A stretch of 64,000 bases of DNA from Parvularcula bermudensis HTCC2503 (GCF_000152825.2 NC_014414.1:868001-932000); one strand, 5' to 3'. Counted from the first letter of the stretch, positions 26,518-36,509 are shown. The notes: generated from the sequence alone by a model not told the origin. Made by a program: numbers and translations.

Positions 26518-28320
26518 TCAGTATACCCGCTTTTTCGGCTCGATATAGCTAATCTCGTTCGACATGGTCCAGGTGTGGACCTGACGATAGTCGAGGGTCG
26601 TGTCACCGTCCGCATACCACGCGATCGTATGCTTCATCCATTCATCGTCATTCCGATCGGAGAAGTCTTCCCGTGCATGGGCCCCCCGGCTCTCTTCGCG
26701 GTTTGCCGCTGAATCCATGGTCACCATGGCCTGGGCGATCAGATTATCGAACTCCAGCGTTTCCACGAGATCGGTATTCCAGACCAATGACCGGTCACTG
26801 ACCGAAACATCGTTGATGCCTTTTTGAACCTCGCGGATTTTCCCCTGACCTTCTTTCAGAACGTCACCGGTTCGGAAGACCGCGCAGTTTTCCTGCATCA
26901 CCTTTTGCATCCGGCCCCGCAACTCGGCGGTGGGGGTGCCGCCATCGGCGTAGCGGAAATGATCGAGCCGTTCGAGGGCGGCGTCACCGGCGCCATTCTT
27001 GAAGTCCGGCGTCGGCGCGTCCTTGTCGAGAATCTCCGCACATCTGAGGCCGGCTGCTCGCCCGAAGACCACAAGGTCGATGAGGGAGTTGGAGCCCAGA
27101 CGGTTCGCGCCATGCACGGATACGCAGCCCGCTTCGCCAATGGCCATCAGCCCTGGCACGACGACATCGTCGCGGCCGTCTTTCTTGGTCAGCACCTCAC
27201 CGTGATAATTGGTCGGGATCCCCCCCATATTATAATGGACGGTGGGAAGAACCGGGATCGGCCCTTTCGTGACATCCACGCCCGAGAAGATCTTGGCCGT
27301 CTCAGAGATGCCTGGCAGCCGTTCATGGAGGGTCTCGGCGGGAATGTGATTGAGGTTGAGGTGGATGTGGTCGCCATTCGGCCCGACGCCGCGCCCTTCG
27401 CGAATCTCAATCGTCATCGCCCGACTGACCACATCGCGTGAGGCAAGATCCTTCGCGGAAGGCGCATAGCGCTCCATGAACCGTTCGCCCTCAGAATTGG
27501 TCAGATAGCCGCCTTCGCCGCGCGCGCCTTCTGTGATCAGGCACCCGGCCCCGTAAATGCCGGTGGGGTGGAACTGCACGAATTCCATGTCCTGCAGCGG
27601 CAGACCCGCGCGCAGCACCATGGCATTGCCATCCCCCGTGCAGGTATGGGCCGAGGTACAGGAGAAATAGGCCCGGCCATAGCCGCCGGTGGCGAGGACC
27701 ACCATTTTCGCCCGGAAGCGATGGATTTCACCGGTATCCAGCTCGAGGGCCATAATGCCCCGGCACTCCCCATCCTCCATGATCAGATCCAGCGCGAAAT
27801 ACTCGATGAAGAATTCCGCCTGCTGGCGCACAGCTTGACCATAGAGGGTGTGGAGGATGGCGTGTCCTGTCCTGTCGGCGGCCGCACAGGTGCGCTGCAC
27901 CTGTCCTTCTCCGAAATTCTTGGTCATGCCGCCAAAGGCGCGCTGATAGATTTTCCCGTCTTCGGTCCGGGAGAACGGGACGCCCCAATGTTCAAGCTCG
28001 TACACCGCGGCGGGGGCGTTTTTGCAGAGATATTCGATGGCGTCCTGGTCGCCCAGCCAATCCGACCCCTTTACGGTGTCGTACATGTGCCAGCGCCAGT
28101 CATCCTCGCCCATATTCCCAAGGGAAGCGGAAATCCCCCCCTGGGCGGCAACGGTGTGGGAGCGTGTGGGGAAGACCTTGGTGACGCATGCCGTCTTAAG
28201 ACCCGCCTGGGCTGCCCCCAACGTCGCGCGAAGCCCGGCCCCGCCGGCGCCGACGACCACAACGTCGTAAACATGGTCGGTAATGCTGTAAGCTTTAGAA
28301 GACGGATGCGTAGCGCTCAT
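26518..28320 (-). CDS. sdhA: Succinate dehydrogenase flavoprotein subunit
   Basis: 600-residue SdhA, oxidising succinate to fumarate with covalently bound FAD. The dinucleotide motif is [17 protein letters not shown]. The FAD-attachment histidine is in [13 protein letters not shown], and the active-site region includes [16 protein letters not shown] and GARGEGG. The capping loop has [13 protein letters not shown]. The gene order on the minus strand is sdhC, sdhD, sdhA with short gaps, ended by the terminator at 26459-26488. Confidence 0.98.
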   Translation of the reverse strand: MSATHPSSKAYSITDHVYDVVVVGAGGAGLRATLGAAQAGLKTACVTKVFPTRSHTVAAQGGISASLGNMGEDDWRWHMYDTVKGSDWLGDQDAIEYLCKNAPAAVYELEHWGVPFSRTEDGKIYQRAFGGMTKNFGEGQVQRTCAAADRTGHAILHTLYGQAVRQQAEFFIEYFALDLIMEDGECRGIMALELDTGEIHRFRAKMVVLATGGYGRAYFSCTSAHTCTGDGNAMVLRAGLPLQDMEFVQFHPTGIYGAGCLITEGARGEGGYLTNSEGERFMERYAPSAKDLASRDVVSRAMTIEIREGRGVGPNGDHIHLNLNHIPAETLHERLPGISETAKIFSGVDVTKGPIPVLPTVHYNMGGIPTNYHGEVLTKKDGRDDVVVPGLMAIGEAGCVSVHGANRLGSNSLIDLVVFGRAAGLRCAEILDKDAPTPDFKNGAGDAALERLDHFRYADGGTPTAELRGRMQKVMQENCAVFRTGDVLKEGQGKIREVQKGINDVSVSDRSLVWNTDLVETLEFDNLIAQAMVTMDSAANREESRGAHAREDFSDRNDDEWMKHTIAWYADGDTTLDYRQVHTWTMSNEISYIEPKKRVY

Positions 28321-28329
28321 GGTCGGACC

Positions 28330-28668
28330 TCATGCAATGAAGGTAATCGCGGCAACGGCAAAGACCGCAAGGACCGCAAGGACTAGGGCGACAAGCTGGT
28401 TCACTCGATTGAGAAGTGATCGGCTCGACGGTTTGTGAATGTAGTCGTCAACGACTTCTCCCATGCCCAGATGCATGTGGAAGAAGACGCTGAGAATGAA
28501 GATAATCATCAGCGAGGCGGTCAGGGGTTCAGACAGCCAGACCCGAAACTGATCCTGCGTGTCGCCCGCATGGCCGATCACGCCGAAGACAAGCCAGATG
28601 ACAAGCGGAATCTGGATCAGCGCGGTGAAGCGTTGGGCGATGTAATGTTTGGTTGGTTTCGATGACAT
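28330..28668 (-). CDS. sdhD: Succinate dehydrogenase membrane anchor subunit
   Basis: 112-residue hydrophobic anchor that with SdhC binds heme b and ubiquinone. The N-terminus is QRFTALIQIPLVIWLVFG; the central helix contains FHMHLGMGEVVDDY, where the heme and quinone-site histidine and the conserved Asp-Tyr pair are located. Three transmembrane helices are evident. It lies between sdhC and sdhA with 3 bp and 9 bp gaps. Confidence 0.95.
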   Translation of the reverse strand: MSSKPTKHYIAQRFTALIQIPLVIWLVFGVIGHAGDTQDQFRVWLSEPLTASLMIIFILSVFFHMHLGMGEVVDDYIHKPSSRSLLNRVNQLVALVLAVLAVFAVAAITFIA

Positions 28669-28671
28669 GCT

Positions 28672-29100
28672 TCAGCCCCCCACACTCAAAGCCACCAGCC
28701 ACACAAGGGCGGTGAGGACGAAACTGGCAATAAGGACACCCCACGCGGTCTTCTTGGCGACCTCACGCTGCAAAAGGCGACCTGAATCCCAGATCAGATA
28801 TTTGATGCCATTTGAAAGGTGGAACATTTGCGCCCAGGTGAACCCGACCAGGATCAAGATCCCGAAGGGCGAGCCCAGAAAGCCGGTCACCCCATCATAG
28901 AACCCTTCGGTCAAGGCGCCGCCGAGCAACCACAGAACAAGCAGGACCGACCCGGCATAAAGGGCGATCCCCGTCGCCCGATGCAAGATCGACGTGGCCA
29001 TGGTCACAGACCACCGCCAGATCTGAAGATGGGGCGATAGGGGCCGGTCGCCGGTAGGCGGGGCGTATCGCGGCCGGGTGTCGATAGACTGCTCTGACAT
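28672..29100 (-). CDS. sdhC: Succinate dehydrogenase cytochrome b556 subunit
   Basis: 142-residue SdhC. The conserved N-terminal segment RPLSPHLQIWR is followed by SILHRATGIALYAG with the quinone-site Ser and Arg, and the third helix region begins with FHLSNGIKYLIWD, where the heme-ligand histidine lies. Three membrane helices are visible. ATG 29100 is preceded by GAGGAG, so it is chosen over the upstream in-frame ATG. First gene of the sdhCDA unit. Confidence 0.95.
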   Translation of the reverse strand: MSEQSIDTRPRYAPPTGDRPLSPHLQIWRWSVTMATSILHRATGIALYAGSVLLVLWLLGGALTEGFYDGVTGFLGSPFGILILVGFTWAQMFHLSNGIKYLIWDSGRLLQREVAKKTAWGVLIASFVLTALVWLVALSVGG

Positions 29101-29245
29101 AATACTCCTCAATTGATGATCTCGCCTCAAACGACAAGAGTGTTGCCCTGTGTCATGGAAGCGCGGTTGCCAGCGTCAGGCGCCGTGGACAAGAGTGCCT
29201 TGGTGCGCCAGTCTTGGCGAGACGACAATATCTTGGGGGCATTGG

Positions 29246-29755
29246 ATGGGTCATCGTCACATCATGGCTTTGTTTGCGGGGCTTCTCCTTTGTGCGGGTA
29301 GCGCGGCGGCGGAGAAGAGGGAAGTTCATGATACCATCAGCGCTGAGGAGTTAGCGGCCGCCCTGACCGCGGCGGGCCTGGCGCCCACCGTTTTGACCGA
29401 CCGGGCAACGGGCGCGCCGGTGGTGACGGGGATAAGTGACGGCCTTGTCTTTGTCGTCCGCGCCCTTGAATGTTCTGGATTGCCGGCGCGGTGCGAGCAA
29501 TTGGTCCTGTTCGCGAATTTCGATCTGGGGCGGGCCGTGACCGACGCCGATTTCCGCGTCGTCAATGGATTCAATGACAGCTCTGTACATGGCCGGGCCT
29601 ATGTCCTCGAAAATCGACGTCAGATTGGGGTCGACTTCACAATTGATATGGTCGGCGGTGTCACAAGCGACCATGTCGATGAGCGATTAAAGCGGTGGCC
29701 TGAACTGATCCGGACCTTCCGCGATCAAATGCGGAATGCCCAAACGGGCAGTTAA
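29246..29755 (+). CDS. YbjN domain secreted protein
   Basis: 169-residue protein with an N-terminal export signal (MALFAGLLLCAGSAAAEK) and one YbjN-type domain, a fold related to type III secretion chaperones. Recognisable features are ISAEELAAALTAAGL, LVFVVRALECSG, the CEQLVLFANFDLG segment and VNGFNDSSVHGRAYV. Start ATG 29246 has a GGGGG stretch 7 bases upstream; ATG 29264 is possible. The function of exported YbjN proteins is unknown. It is divergent from sdhC with about 145 bp between. Confidence 0.75.
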   Translation: MGHRHIMALFAGLLLCAGSAAAEKREVHDTISAEELAAALTAAGLAPTVLTDRATGAPVVTGISDGLVFVVRALECSGLPARCEQLVLFANFDLGRAVTDADFRVVNGFNDSSVHGRAYVLENRRQIGVDFTIDMVGGVTSDHVDERLKRWPELIRTFRDQMRNAQTGS

Positions 29756-29911
29756 CGGCGCCCCCCATCGCCTGCGGGCCGACACCCGGTCTTCATCTGC
29801 TGACAGTTGAGGAAGGCCGAACCATCAACATCAGTCTTGAACAGACCCTGGATTGTCCCCATCTTATCGGTGTGGCGTTATTTCTGATTGACAAAGCTGA
29901 GGATTGATCTG

Positions 29912-30370
29912 GTGAAAGAAAGAGCAGGTTGCAAAGAGGGGGGGCTGTCATCGCAGCTGCGCCCTGAATGGACGGGGGTGAATGTGGCGATAATGGTATT
30001 TTTCTTTGTGACTGGTCTTTGGTTTCTTGGCCTCGCCATGATCGGATACATGATTTGGGGCCGTTCTATGGGACTCGACTTCTCCCGCCTGGGACAAGGG
30101 CGACACTGTGCAGGGGGCTTTCGGGATTTCTCACCGCGGTCTTCCGGCAATTCAGCCTTCGATGAATGGCGTGAGGCCGAATTGCGTCGTTTGGACGAAG
30201 AGCGTCGTCGCCTCGACGAAGAACGGGCGGAGTTCGCCGATTACATGAAGGAATTGCGGCGCGCCAAAGATCGCGACGAATTTGAGGCCTATCGCCGGGC
30301 GCGGCGGTCCCAGCAGAGTGACGACGATATCGTCGAAGGCCATGCCTCTGAGCGCCCTTCGCCCGCCTGA
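29912..30370 (+). CDS. DUF2852 membrane protein
   Basis: 152-residue protein common in alphaproteobacteria, function unknown. A single hydrophobic segment (VAIMVFFFVTGLWFLGLAM) is near residues 25-45, then a Gly-rich stretch. The C-terminal charged coiled-coil region contains FDEWREAELRRLDEERRRL and LRRAKDRDEFEAY, the family signature. GTG 29912 has GAGGA 8 bases upstream; the alternative TTG at 29888 has no such signal. A terminator follows at 30411. Confidence 0.8.
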   Translation: MKERAGCKEGGLSSQLRPEWTGVNVAIMVFFFVTGLWFLGLAMIGYMIWGRSMGLDFSRLGQGRHCAGGFRDFSPRSSGNSAFDEWREAELRRLDEERRRLDEERAEFADYMKELRRAKDRDEFEAYRRARRSQQSDDDIVEGHASERPSPA

Positions 30371-30410
30371 GCGGGAGACCCCGGAAGCTCCCGGAAGTCT
30401 ATCGACCCAG

Positions 30411-30445
30411 AACCGCCTTGCGCGCCAGCGAGGCGGTTTTTTTGT
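30411..30445 (+). terminator. Intrinsic terminator after the DUF2852 gene
   Basis: AACCGCCT pairs with AGGCGGTT around a GC-rich loop, followed by TTTTTTT. It lies 40 bp after the DUF2852 stop. Confidence 0.88.
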
Positions 30446-30838
30446 GGCCAATGGCCTTGATCGATCAACGCGAAGGCCGGGTCTTCGGGATGATCCGACC
30501 CGCTCGCTCGGCCCGCTGCCTGGCTGCGCCCCGCATGCCCCCCGAAGGGTCACGCTTCTTCCTGCGCCCCTTCCGGTGGATCTTGGTGCGATACCGCTCT
30601 GTGGGCGGACACTCCCTGGGGGGTGACTTGGGAGAGGGGCAAGCGGTTGGCGGCGAATAACGGTCCCCTGACCAACAGGCTATGGATCGCGACAAGCGGG
30701 GTGAATACCCCCTGTCGATTCTTCCCAAATACGTCCATGAGAACGACTGACGCTGGGCCTCCGGCGCGCGGAACGACCCAAGAGCAGGTGAGGCGCAGCG
30801 GGGGGTGGTTGAGGCCATCAAACTGAGGGAGACGGCTA
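30446..30838. other. Intergenic region, no gene recognised
   Basis: Nearly 400 bp between the terminator and the metallopeptidase gene. Short open frames occur on both strands (for example 30465-30821 on the minus strand and 30623-30826 on the plus strand), but none has a convincing start signal, codon pattern or family resemblance. It presumably holds the promoter of the downstream gene. Confidence 0.45.
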
Positions 30839-31714
30839 ATGGCCCGATGGGATAATCGCCGGCGAAGCGATAATGTGGAGCGGGTTGGGGGCCGGACCAT
30901 CGGCGTCGGGCTGATCGTCGGGATCCTTCGGCTGATCTTCAGTCGCTTCGGGTTTGCGGGGATTCTCGTGGCTGCCGCCGGCTATTTTGCCCTCAGCGCC
31001 TTGGGACACGATCCGCTCAAGCTGGTGGCTGGGCTTTCCTCGGGGACAGAGACCCAAGGGAGCGCCCAGCCGAGCCCCTATGATGACCGGGTTGCCGCCG
31101 TGGTCGGCAGTACCGAGGATGTGTGGTCGGCAATATTTTCGGAACAGGGGTTTGGCGAGTATCCCGAACCGAAGGTCACCCTCTATCGGCAGGGGGTAAG
31201 GACCGGGTGCGGCTACGGGACTTCAGCCATCGGCCCGTTCTATTGTCCTCAGGACCAGCGCATTTATCTCGACACAGACTTTTTCGATGCCCTTAAGAAG
31301 CGGTTCGGTGTCGCCGGGGACTTCCCCGCCGATTATGTGATCGCCCATGAGGTCGGCCACCATGTTCAAAATGCCCTCGGCATCTTGGACCAGACGAAGG
31401 AATTCCAGGATTTGGTGAGCCGGTGGGAAGCCAATCAGCTACAGGTACGGATCGAACTTCAGGCCGATTGTCTGGCGGGCCTTTGGGCCAGCCGAGAGCG
31501 CCAGGCCGTTGAGCCAGGCGACATCGAAGAGGCGCAAGATGCCGCCGAGGCCATTGGTGACGATCGACTGCAAGAACAATCCGGCGGGGTGATCAATCCA
31601 GACAGTTTCACCCACGGGACGTCAGCACAACGGATGCGTTGGTTTATGCGCGGATTTCAATCAGGGCAGTTCGCCGACTGCGATACCTTCAGGATCGAAT
31701 ACGACGATCTATGA
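30839..31714 (+). CDS. YpfJ-type zinc metallopeptidase (membrane-anchored)
   Basis: 291-residue neutral zinc metallopeptidase. The N-terminus MARWDNRRRSDNVE and a membrane segment around residues 25-60 are typical of YpfJ. Zinc-binding motif HEVGHH starts at residue 170, with the third ligand expected in the ELQADCLAGLWA segment. Other family features are GCGYGTSAIGPFYCP and IYLDTDFF. The catalytic part is probably periplasmic. It may be a maintenance protease, but no substrate is known. Convergent with maeB. Confidence 0.92.
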   Translation: MARWDNRRRSDNVERVGGRTIGVGLIVGILRLIFSRFGFAGILVAAAGYFALSALGHDPLKLVAGLSSGTETQGSAQPSPYDDRVAAVVGSTEDVWSAIFSEQGFGEYPEPKVTLYRQGVRTGCGYGTSAIGPFYCPQDQRIYLDTDFFDALKKRFGVAGDFPADYVIAHEVGHHVQNALGILDQTKEFQDLVSRWEANQLQVRIELQADCLAGLWASRERQAVEPGDIEEAQDAAEAIGDDRLQEQSGGVINPDSFTHGTSAQRMRWFMRGFQSGQFADCDTFRIEYDDL

Positions 31715-31812
31715 GGCGGGTCCCCTTCGCCCAGTAGAGGAAGGAGGGGAGCTTCGCGTCGCGGCCAAAGGCGCGCCAGGGCCTTATCGGCCCCAGCGGG
31801 ACCCGGGGGCGT

Positions 31813-34164
31813 TTAGAGCGGGAGGAGACGGCTCGTCTTGCGTAATTGGTCGGCGCCGGAGGACCCCTCGGCCCAGACCCGGTGGTCGCGGTCGAGCTCG
31901 TAAGCGGCAATCGCCGCCATGGTGACAATGTCTCCCGATTGGGCGCCGGTCTGGAGGATCTGCACTGGGCGAGACAGACCGATCAGCAGGGGGCCAAGGA
32001 CCGTCGCCCCGCCGATTTCGGCCATGAGCTTGCTGGCGATTCCGCCGGAATGAAGGCCCGGGCAGATGAGCAAGTTTGCCGGCCCGGTCAGGCGCGCAAA
32101 GGGATAGAGCGCTTTTAAGCGATTGTGGTCGAGGGCCATGCGCGGCGTCATCTCCCCCTCATATTCGAAATCCGCCATCTGGTCGGATTCGTCGAGAAGA
32201 CGGACAGCGGCGGCGATCCGGTTCACCCCTTCGGTATTGGGGTTGCCGAAATTCGAGTGGCTGACGAATGCGACCCGCGGCGTGAACCCCATCTGCCGGA
32301 CGGCGTGGGCCGACTGGATGGCGATATCCGCCAGCTCTTCCGGCTGGGGAAGGTCCGCAATCGTCGTATCCGCCATAAAGACGGTCCGCCCTCTGGCCAA
32401 CAGAACCGACATCCCAATCACCCGCTCGCTTGGACGGGAATCGAGCGCAAGTTGCACATTATTGAGGGCGGCGCTGTAATGCCGGGTGATCCCGGTCACC
32501 ATCCCGTCGGCATGGCCGAGGGCCAGCATACAGGCAGCAAAGACATTTCTGTCCTGATTGACCAGGCGGCGGCAATCTCGCTCAAGATACCCATCGCGCT
32601 GCAGGCGATTGTACAGATACTGCGTATAGGCGGGACCGTTGGCGGAATGCCGTGCGTTCCAAATCTCGATATTGTGCGTCTGGGAGAGGCCGAGCCTGTT
32701 GAACTCGCGATTGACGAGGTCATCCCGGCCGATAAGGATCGCCTGGCCGAGCCCTTGTTGCTGAAAAGCGTAGGCGGCGCGGATGATCACTTCTTCTTCG
32801 CCCTCGGCGAAAACGATCCGCTTTGGCGTCTCCGAGGCTTTGACATTGGCGTGGATCTTTTGAAGGAAGCTCGCCGAAGGATCGAGGCGGGTCGCCAGCC
32901 GCCCCTCATAGGCGGCGACATCGTCGAGGGGACGACGGGCGACACCGGTCTCGCAGGCGGCTTTTGCCACCGCCGGCGGAATTTTCGACAAAAGACGGGG
33001 GTCGAACGGGGTGGGGATGATATATCCCGGCCCGAATTGTAGGCGCTTACCATAAGCGAGGGCGACCTCGTCCGGCACATCCTCTCGCGCCAATTCAGCC
33101 AAGGCCTTCGCGCAGGCGATCTTCATTTCTTCGTTGATCGTCCGGGCCCGGACATCGAGAGCGCCGCGGAAAATATAAGGGAAGCCGAGGACGTTGTTGA
33201 CCTGATTGGGATAGTCCGATCGCCCGGTGGCCATGATGGCGTCGCCTCGGACCTCCGCCACCTCCTCTGGGGTGATCTCAGGCGTGGGGTTCGCCATGGC
33301 GAAAATGATGGGATTCTTGGCCATGGACTTCACCATTTCCTTGGTGAAGGCGCCGCCTGCGGACAGGCCGATGGCCACGTCCGCGCCGTCCATGACCTCG
33401 GCCAGCGTGCGTTTGTCCGTGGGCACGGCATGGGCGGACCGCCATTGGTCCATGCGTTCCGTCCGTCCCTCGTAAAGGGTGCCCTGCCGGTCGCAAAGGA
33501 TGACGTTTTCGTGTTTGATGCCCATCGCCTTGATCAGGCCAACGACGGACAAGGCGGACGACCCCGCCCCGGAAACGGCGACCTTCACCTCGTCAATCCG
33601 CTTGCCGACAATATCGAGGGCGTTGATGAGCCCCGCAGCGGAGATGATGGCCGTCCCGTGCTGATCGTCGTGGAAGACCGGGATGTCCATCAATTCCTTC
33701 AACCGCTGCTCAATATAGAAGCTCTCGGGCGCGGAAATATCCTCAAGATTGATGCCGCCGAAGGACGGTCCCAGATATTTCACGGCATTGATGAATTCTT
33801 CGGGGTCCTCCGTGTCGATCTCGAGGTCGACCGAGTCGATATCGGCAAAGCGTTTGAAGAGAACCGACTTGCCTTCCATCACGGGTTTGGAGGCGAGGGC
33901 CCCAAGATTGCCGAGGCCAAGGATCGCCGTCCCGTTGGAAATCACCGCGACCATGTTTCCTTTGGTGGTCAGGTCATAGGCGCTTTCGGGATCTTCGGCG
34001 ATTTTTTTGACCGGCACGGCGACGCCGGGCGAATAGGCCAGCGAGAGGTCACGCTGGGTAGCCATCGGCTTGGTCGGCATGATTTCTAACTTGCCCGGCT
34101 TCCCCCGTGAGTGGAAATCGAGGGCTTCGGCGTCGGTGAACTTGGTCGTTGTATCGTCGGTCAT
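31813..34164 (-). CDS. maeB: NADP-dependent malic enzyme with phosphotransacetylase-like domain
   Basis: 783-residue MaeB, decarboxylating malate to pyruvate with NADPH formation. Residues 1-430 form the malic enzyme part (LAYSPGVAVP, GNGTAILGLGNLG-like segment NGTAILGLGNLGALA, FHDDQHGTAI, SGAGSSALSVVG). Residues from about 450 to the end form the phosphotransacetylase-like regulatory domain (RIVFAEGEEEVIIRA, LLICPGLHSGGIASKL), usually without transacetylase activity. The protein links the TCA cycle and amino acid catabolism to pyruvate and NADPH. No partner operon gene. Confidence 0.96.
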   Translation of the reverse strand: MTDDTTTKFTDAEALDFHSRGKPGKLEIMPTKPMATQRDLSLAYSPGVAVPVKKIAEDPESAYDLTTKGNMVAVISNGTAILGLGNLGALASKPVMEGKSVLFKRFADIDSVDLEIDTEDPEEFINAVKYLGPSFGGINLEDISAPESFYIEQRLKELMDIPVFHDDQHGTAIISAAGLINALDIVGKRIDEVKVAVSGAGSSALSVVGLIKAMGIKHENVILCDRQGTLYEGRTERMDQWRSAHAVPTDKRTLAEVMDGADVAIGLSAGGAFTKEMVKSMAKNPIIFAMANPTPEITPEEVAEVRGDAIMATGRSDYPNQVNNVLGFPYIFRGALDVRARTINEEMKIACAKALAELAREDVPDEVALAYGKRLQFGPGYIIPTPFDPRLLSKIPPAVAKAACETGVARRPLDDVAAYEGRLATRLDPSASFLQKIHANVKASETPKRIVFAEGEEEVIIRAAYAFQQQGLGQAILIGRDDLVNREFNRLGLSQTHNIEIWNARHSANGPAYTQYLYNRLQRDGYLERDCRRLVNQDRNVFAACMLALGHADGMVTGITRHYSAALNNVQLALDSRPSERVIGMSVLLARGRTVFMADTTIADLPQPEELADIAIQSAHAVRQMGFTPRVAFVSHSNFGNPNTEGVNRIAAAVRLLDESDQMADFEYEGEMTPRMALDHNRLKALYPFARLTGPANLLICPGLHSGGIASKLMAEIGGATVLGPLLIGLSRPVQILQTGAQSGDIVTMAAIAAYELDRDHRVWAEGSSGADQLRKTSRLLPL

Positions 34165-34180
34165 GCCTTGCGCTTAGCCC

Positions 34181-34198
34181 GCCGCGCCGCGCCGCGCC
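34181..34198. repeat. Short GCCGC tandem repeat in the maeB leader
   Basis: Three tandem copies of GCCGC plus a partial copy lie 17-34 bp upstream of the maeB start codon. It could reflect slippage-prone sequence; copy number may vary between strains. Confidence 0.6.
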
Positions 34199-34391
34199 AG
34201 AGAAACGGTGGTGCTTAACTTGACAAAATAGGGGAAGAGACCATCGCCCCCCCACCCCTTCCATTTTGTGAGGAGAGAAGGCCCGATGGGACCCCACGCT
34301 CTCTGCGGCAGGGGTCAGTCGGTCTCTCCCCCATAGCGTGTTTCCTGCGCCCTCGCGGCCAGGTCCTGGGGGTGGGGAAGCGGGACGGGGA

Positions 34392-36509
34392 TCACCGGCC
34401 CAGCGGTCTGTGCGCGAGGGCGGCGTTTCGCCCAAGGGCGAATATCGCAGCTTGCGCCGCCCTGGGCTGGTGATGCACGGCGAGACCGGTGACCGCGCCA
34501 AAGGGCGTGGCGGCGTCTTTTCCTTTAAGGTCTATGGCCTCGATCGAAAACACGGTCTCAGTCGGGTGCGCATGGCGCGATAGGAGATAGCCCGTCGATG
34601 GGGAGCCGTCAGGATCGGCGCTCATAGTGCTGGCCGCGTCGCCAAGGGTGAAGGAGAGGCCGAATACGACCTCTTCTTGCTCCGTTTGCTGATTTAAGGT
34701 GGCGGCCCTTTCCAGGGAGGCGTGGAGCACCGCCAACCCTTGATCGGTCAGGGCAAGATCGCGCAGGTCGGTCTCGACGGTCACGCGTCCCCGCTCAAGA
34801 TCGGCGGAGAGGACCGCATTGTGCAGGCCGAAGACGAGGGCAGGTTGACCCTTCGCAGTGCCGCAATGAAGCGCCCCGAGGGTCTCCATGCCGCGCCAGG
34901 GGAAGCCTGCGCGGCGAGCCAGTTGCCGAACCGCCGGATCGACTCGGAGATTGCTCAGAACCGTCCATTGCGGTCGCGGCCCATCGATCCGCCGGTAAAG
35001 GGCATTGGCGGAGCCGGCGAAGAAATGGCCGCCGCATGTGGCGAAGCCAGTAATATCCTCCAAGGGCCGACCGGTGAATTCCGGCTGGTCGCTCCAAACC
35101 AGGCGCCGGTGATCCTGGGGGGCGACCCCGGCTGCATAGATACCGGCACTGGCCGGGCTCGCGGCGGCGAAAACAAGATCCGCCCCGGTCACGCTATCGC
35201 GATGCTGGCCGAAGGCGGTGATCGACACATCGATCGGGCGTTTAATCGGTGTCCCAAGTTCGATGGCCTCTGGGGCCGTCATGTCGCTCGGGGTGAGCGT
35301 ATAAAGGCGCGGGGCACGGGACGCGAGGGGGCGGCTTTCCTGGCTGGTCCCGATCAGGAGGAAAGGGGTGGCCGCGATGGGGGCCCCGCGTCTGTCGGTC
35401 TCAACCGTTGCTGTGAACAGGGCGGAACCCGGTCGATCGTCATCTGAGAATATTAAGCCGTCTGTCCACTGATTTTGAGCGGGGTCGTAGAAATCAAGGC
35501 GCGTCAGGCCGTCTTCACCGCTTCGCGTTACCGCAAATCCCTCTTGCCAAGGGGCGAGGAGCGAGTCGGCGGTCCCAAGGGGCCGGGGCGCCGCGCTCGT
35601 CCCTTTCATGACCGAGGGGGCCAGGGACCAGGTATCCTCGCGCTTTGACGCTTGCCGACGGGCAAACACGTCTTCCATAAAGGCGATGGCTGTCTTTGTG
35701 GTGGGATCGTTCTCGCGCCCGAACCGCTGGAACAGACCGACATGGGACCGGCGCTCGGCCCGGTAAAAATCGGACTGAACCCCTGCGCCAAACAGGCGGC
35801 TCAGAAAGGGGCGGACTTGGGTTCTAAGGTCGCTCTCCGGACGGTCGGCGGCCGCGACCACCAAGAAGGCCGGGTGGTTTTCTCCGTCCACAACCCTTCT
35901 CAGGGGAGAGACGTCGCGCCATTCGTCGAGGCTGTTGCCGAACAGCGCGGAGTCTCCGCCGCCAAAGGGGGAAAAGCTCACCCCTTCGAGGGAGGTTTCG
36001 ATGTCATATCGACCGGTATCGAGGGAGACGATGGCGGCAAGGTCGTCGAAGCTCAGTCCCGCTGCCTCCAGATATCGCTCATTCGTTCCCAACACCGAGA
36101 CCAAATGCGCCCCAGCGGAATGGCCGATCATCACGATGCGATCCTCGTCGATGCCGAATTGATCGGCCCCGTCAATCAGCTGGGACAGGGCTGCGGCGAT
36201 ATCCTCGACCATGCCTTGGGCGGTCACATCCGGCCAAAAGCGATAATTGAGGGAGGCCACCGCAAAGCCCCGGTCAAGAAATAGCCTTCGCTTGGTCCAT
36301 GCCTGACGTTTGTCCCCCGACTGCCAGCTGCCGCCATGGACAAAGACGATTAACGGACGTTTCTCGCCGCTGACCTCATCGGGAAGGTAGAGGTCGAATT
36401 GTTGCCGGACATCCTCTCCATAGGGCTGGTTCTTCAGTCTGACCTCTTCGGCCTGGGCAAGGGTGAGAGAGCTGACGGCACAGGTCAGGGCCAAGGTGGA
36501 TCGCAGCAT
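34392..36509 (-). CDS. Secreted alpha/beta hydrolase with large unrecognised C-terminal region
   Basis: 705-residue protein with a signal peptide ending near LAQA-EE (residue 20). Residues about 25-285 are an esterase of the BD-FAE/carboxylesterase type: oxyanion motif VFVHGGSWQSGD (residues 55-66), nucleophile Ser131 in IGHSAGAHL, likely acid in VVAAADRPESD and base in RRSHVGLF. The remaining 400 residues show no domain I recognise; repeated short beta-like hydrophobic segments would suit a beta-propeller or sandwich. ATG 36509 has GGAGG 5 bases upstream. Substrate unknown. Confidence 0.75.
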   Translation of the reverse strand: MLRSTLALTCAVSSLTLAQAEEVRLKNQPYGEDVRQQFDLYLPDEVSGEKRPLIVFVHGGSWQSGDKRQAWTKRRLFLDRGFAVASLNYRFWPDVTAQGMVEDIAAALSQLIDGADQFGIDEDRIVMIGHSAGAHLVSVLGTNERYLEAAGLSFDDLAAIVSLDTGRYDIETSLEGVSFSPFGGGDSALFGNSLDEWRDVSPLRRVVDGENHPAFLVVAAADRPESDLRTQVRPFLSRLFGAGVQSDFYRAERRSHVGLFQRFGRENDPTTKTAIAFMEDVFARRQASKREDTWSLAPSVMKGTSAAPRPLGTADSLLAPWQEGFAVTRSGEDGLTRLDFYDPAQNQWTDGLIFSDDDRPGSALFTATVETDRRGAPIAATPFLLIGTSQESRPLASRAPRLYTLTPSDMTAPEAIELGTPIKRPIDVSITAFGQHRDSVTGADLVFAAASPASAGIYAAGVAPQDHRRLVWSDQPEFTGRPLEDITGFATCGGHFFAGSANALYRRIDGPRPQWTVLSNLRVDPAVRQLARRAGFPWRGMETLGALHCGTAKGQPALVFGLHNAVLSADLERGRVTVETDLRDLALTDQGLAVLHASLERAATLNQQTEQEEVVFGLSFTLGDAASTMSADPDGSPSTGYLLSRHAHPTETVFSIEAIDLKGKDAATPFGAVTGLAVHHQPRAAQAAIFALGRNAALAHRPLGR

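Noticed and set aside
30465-30821. 118-residue minus-strand frame upstream of the metallopeptidase
   Set aside because: Low-complexity Arg/Ser/Pro composition with no start signal or family resemblance.
34286-34339. Tiny 17-codon frame with a GAGGAG signal upstream of maeB on the plus strand
   Set aside because: Too short to support, points away from maeB and has no downstream gene to regulate.
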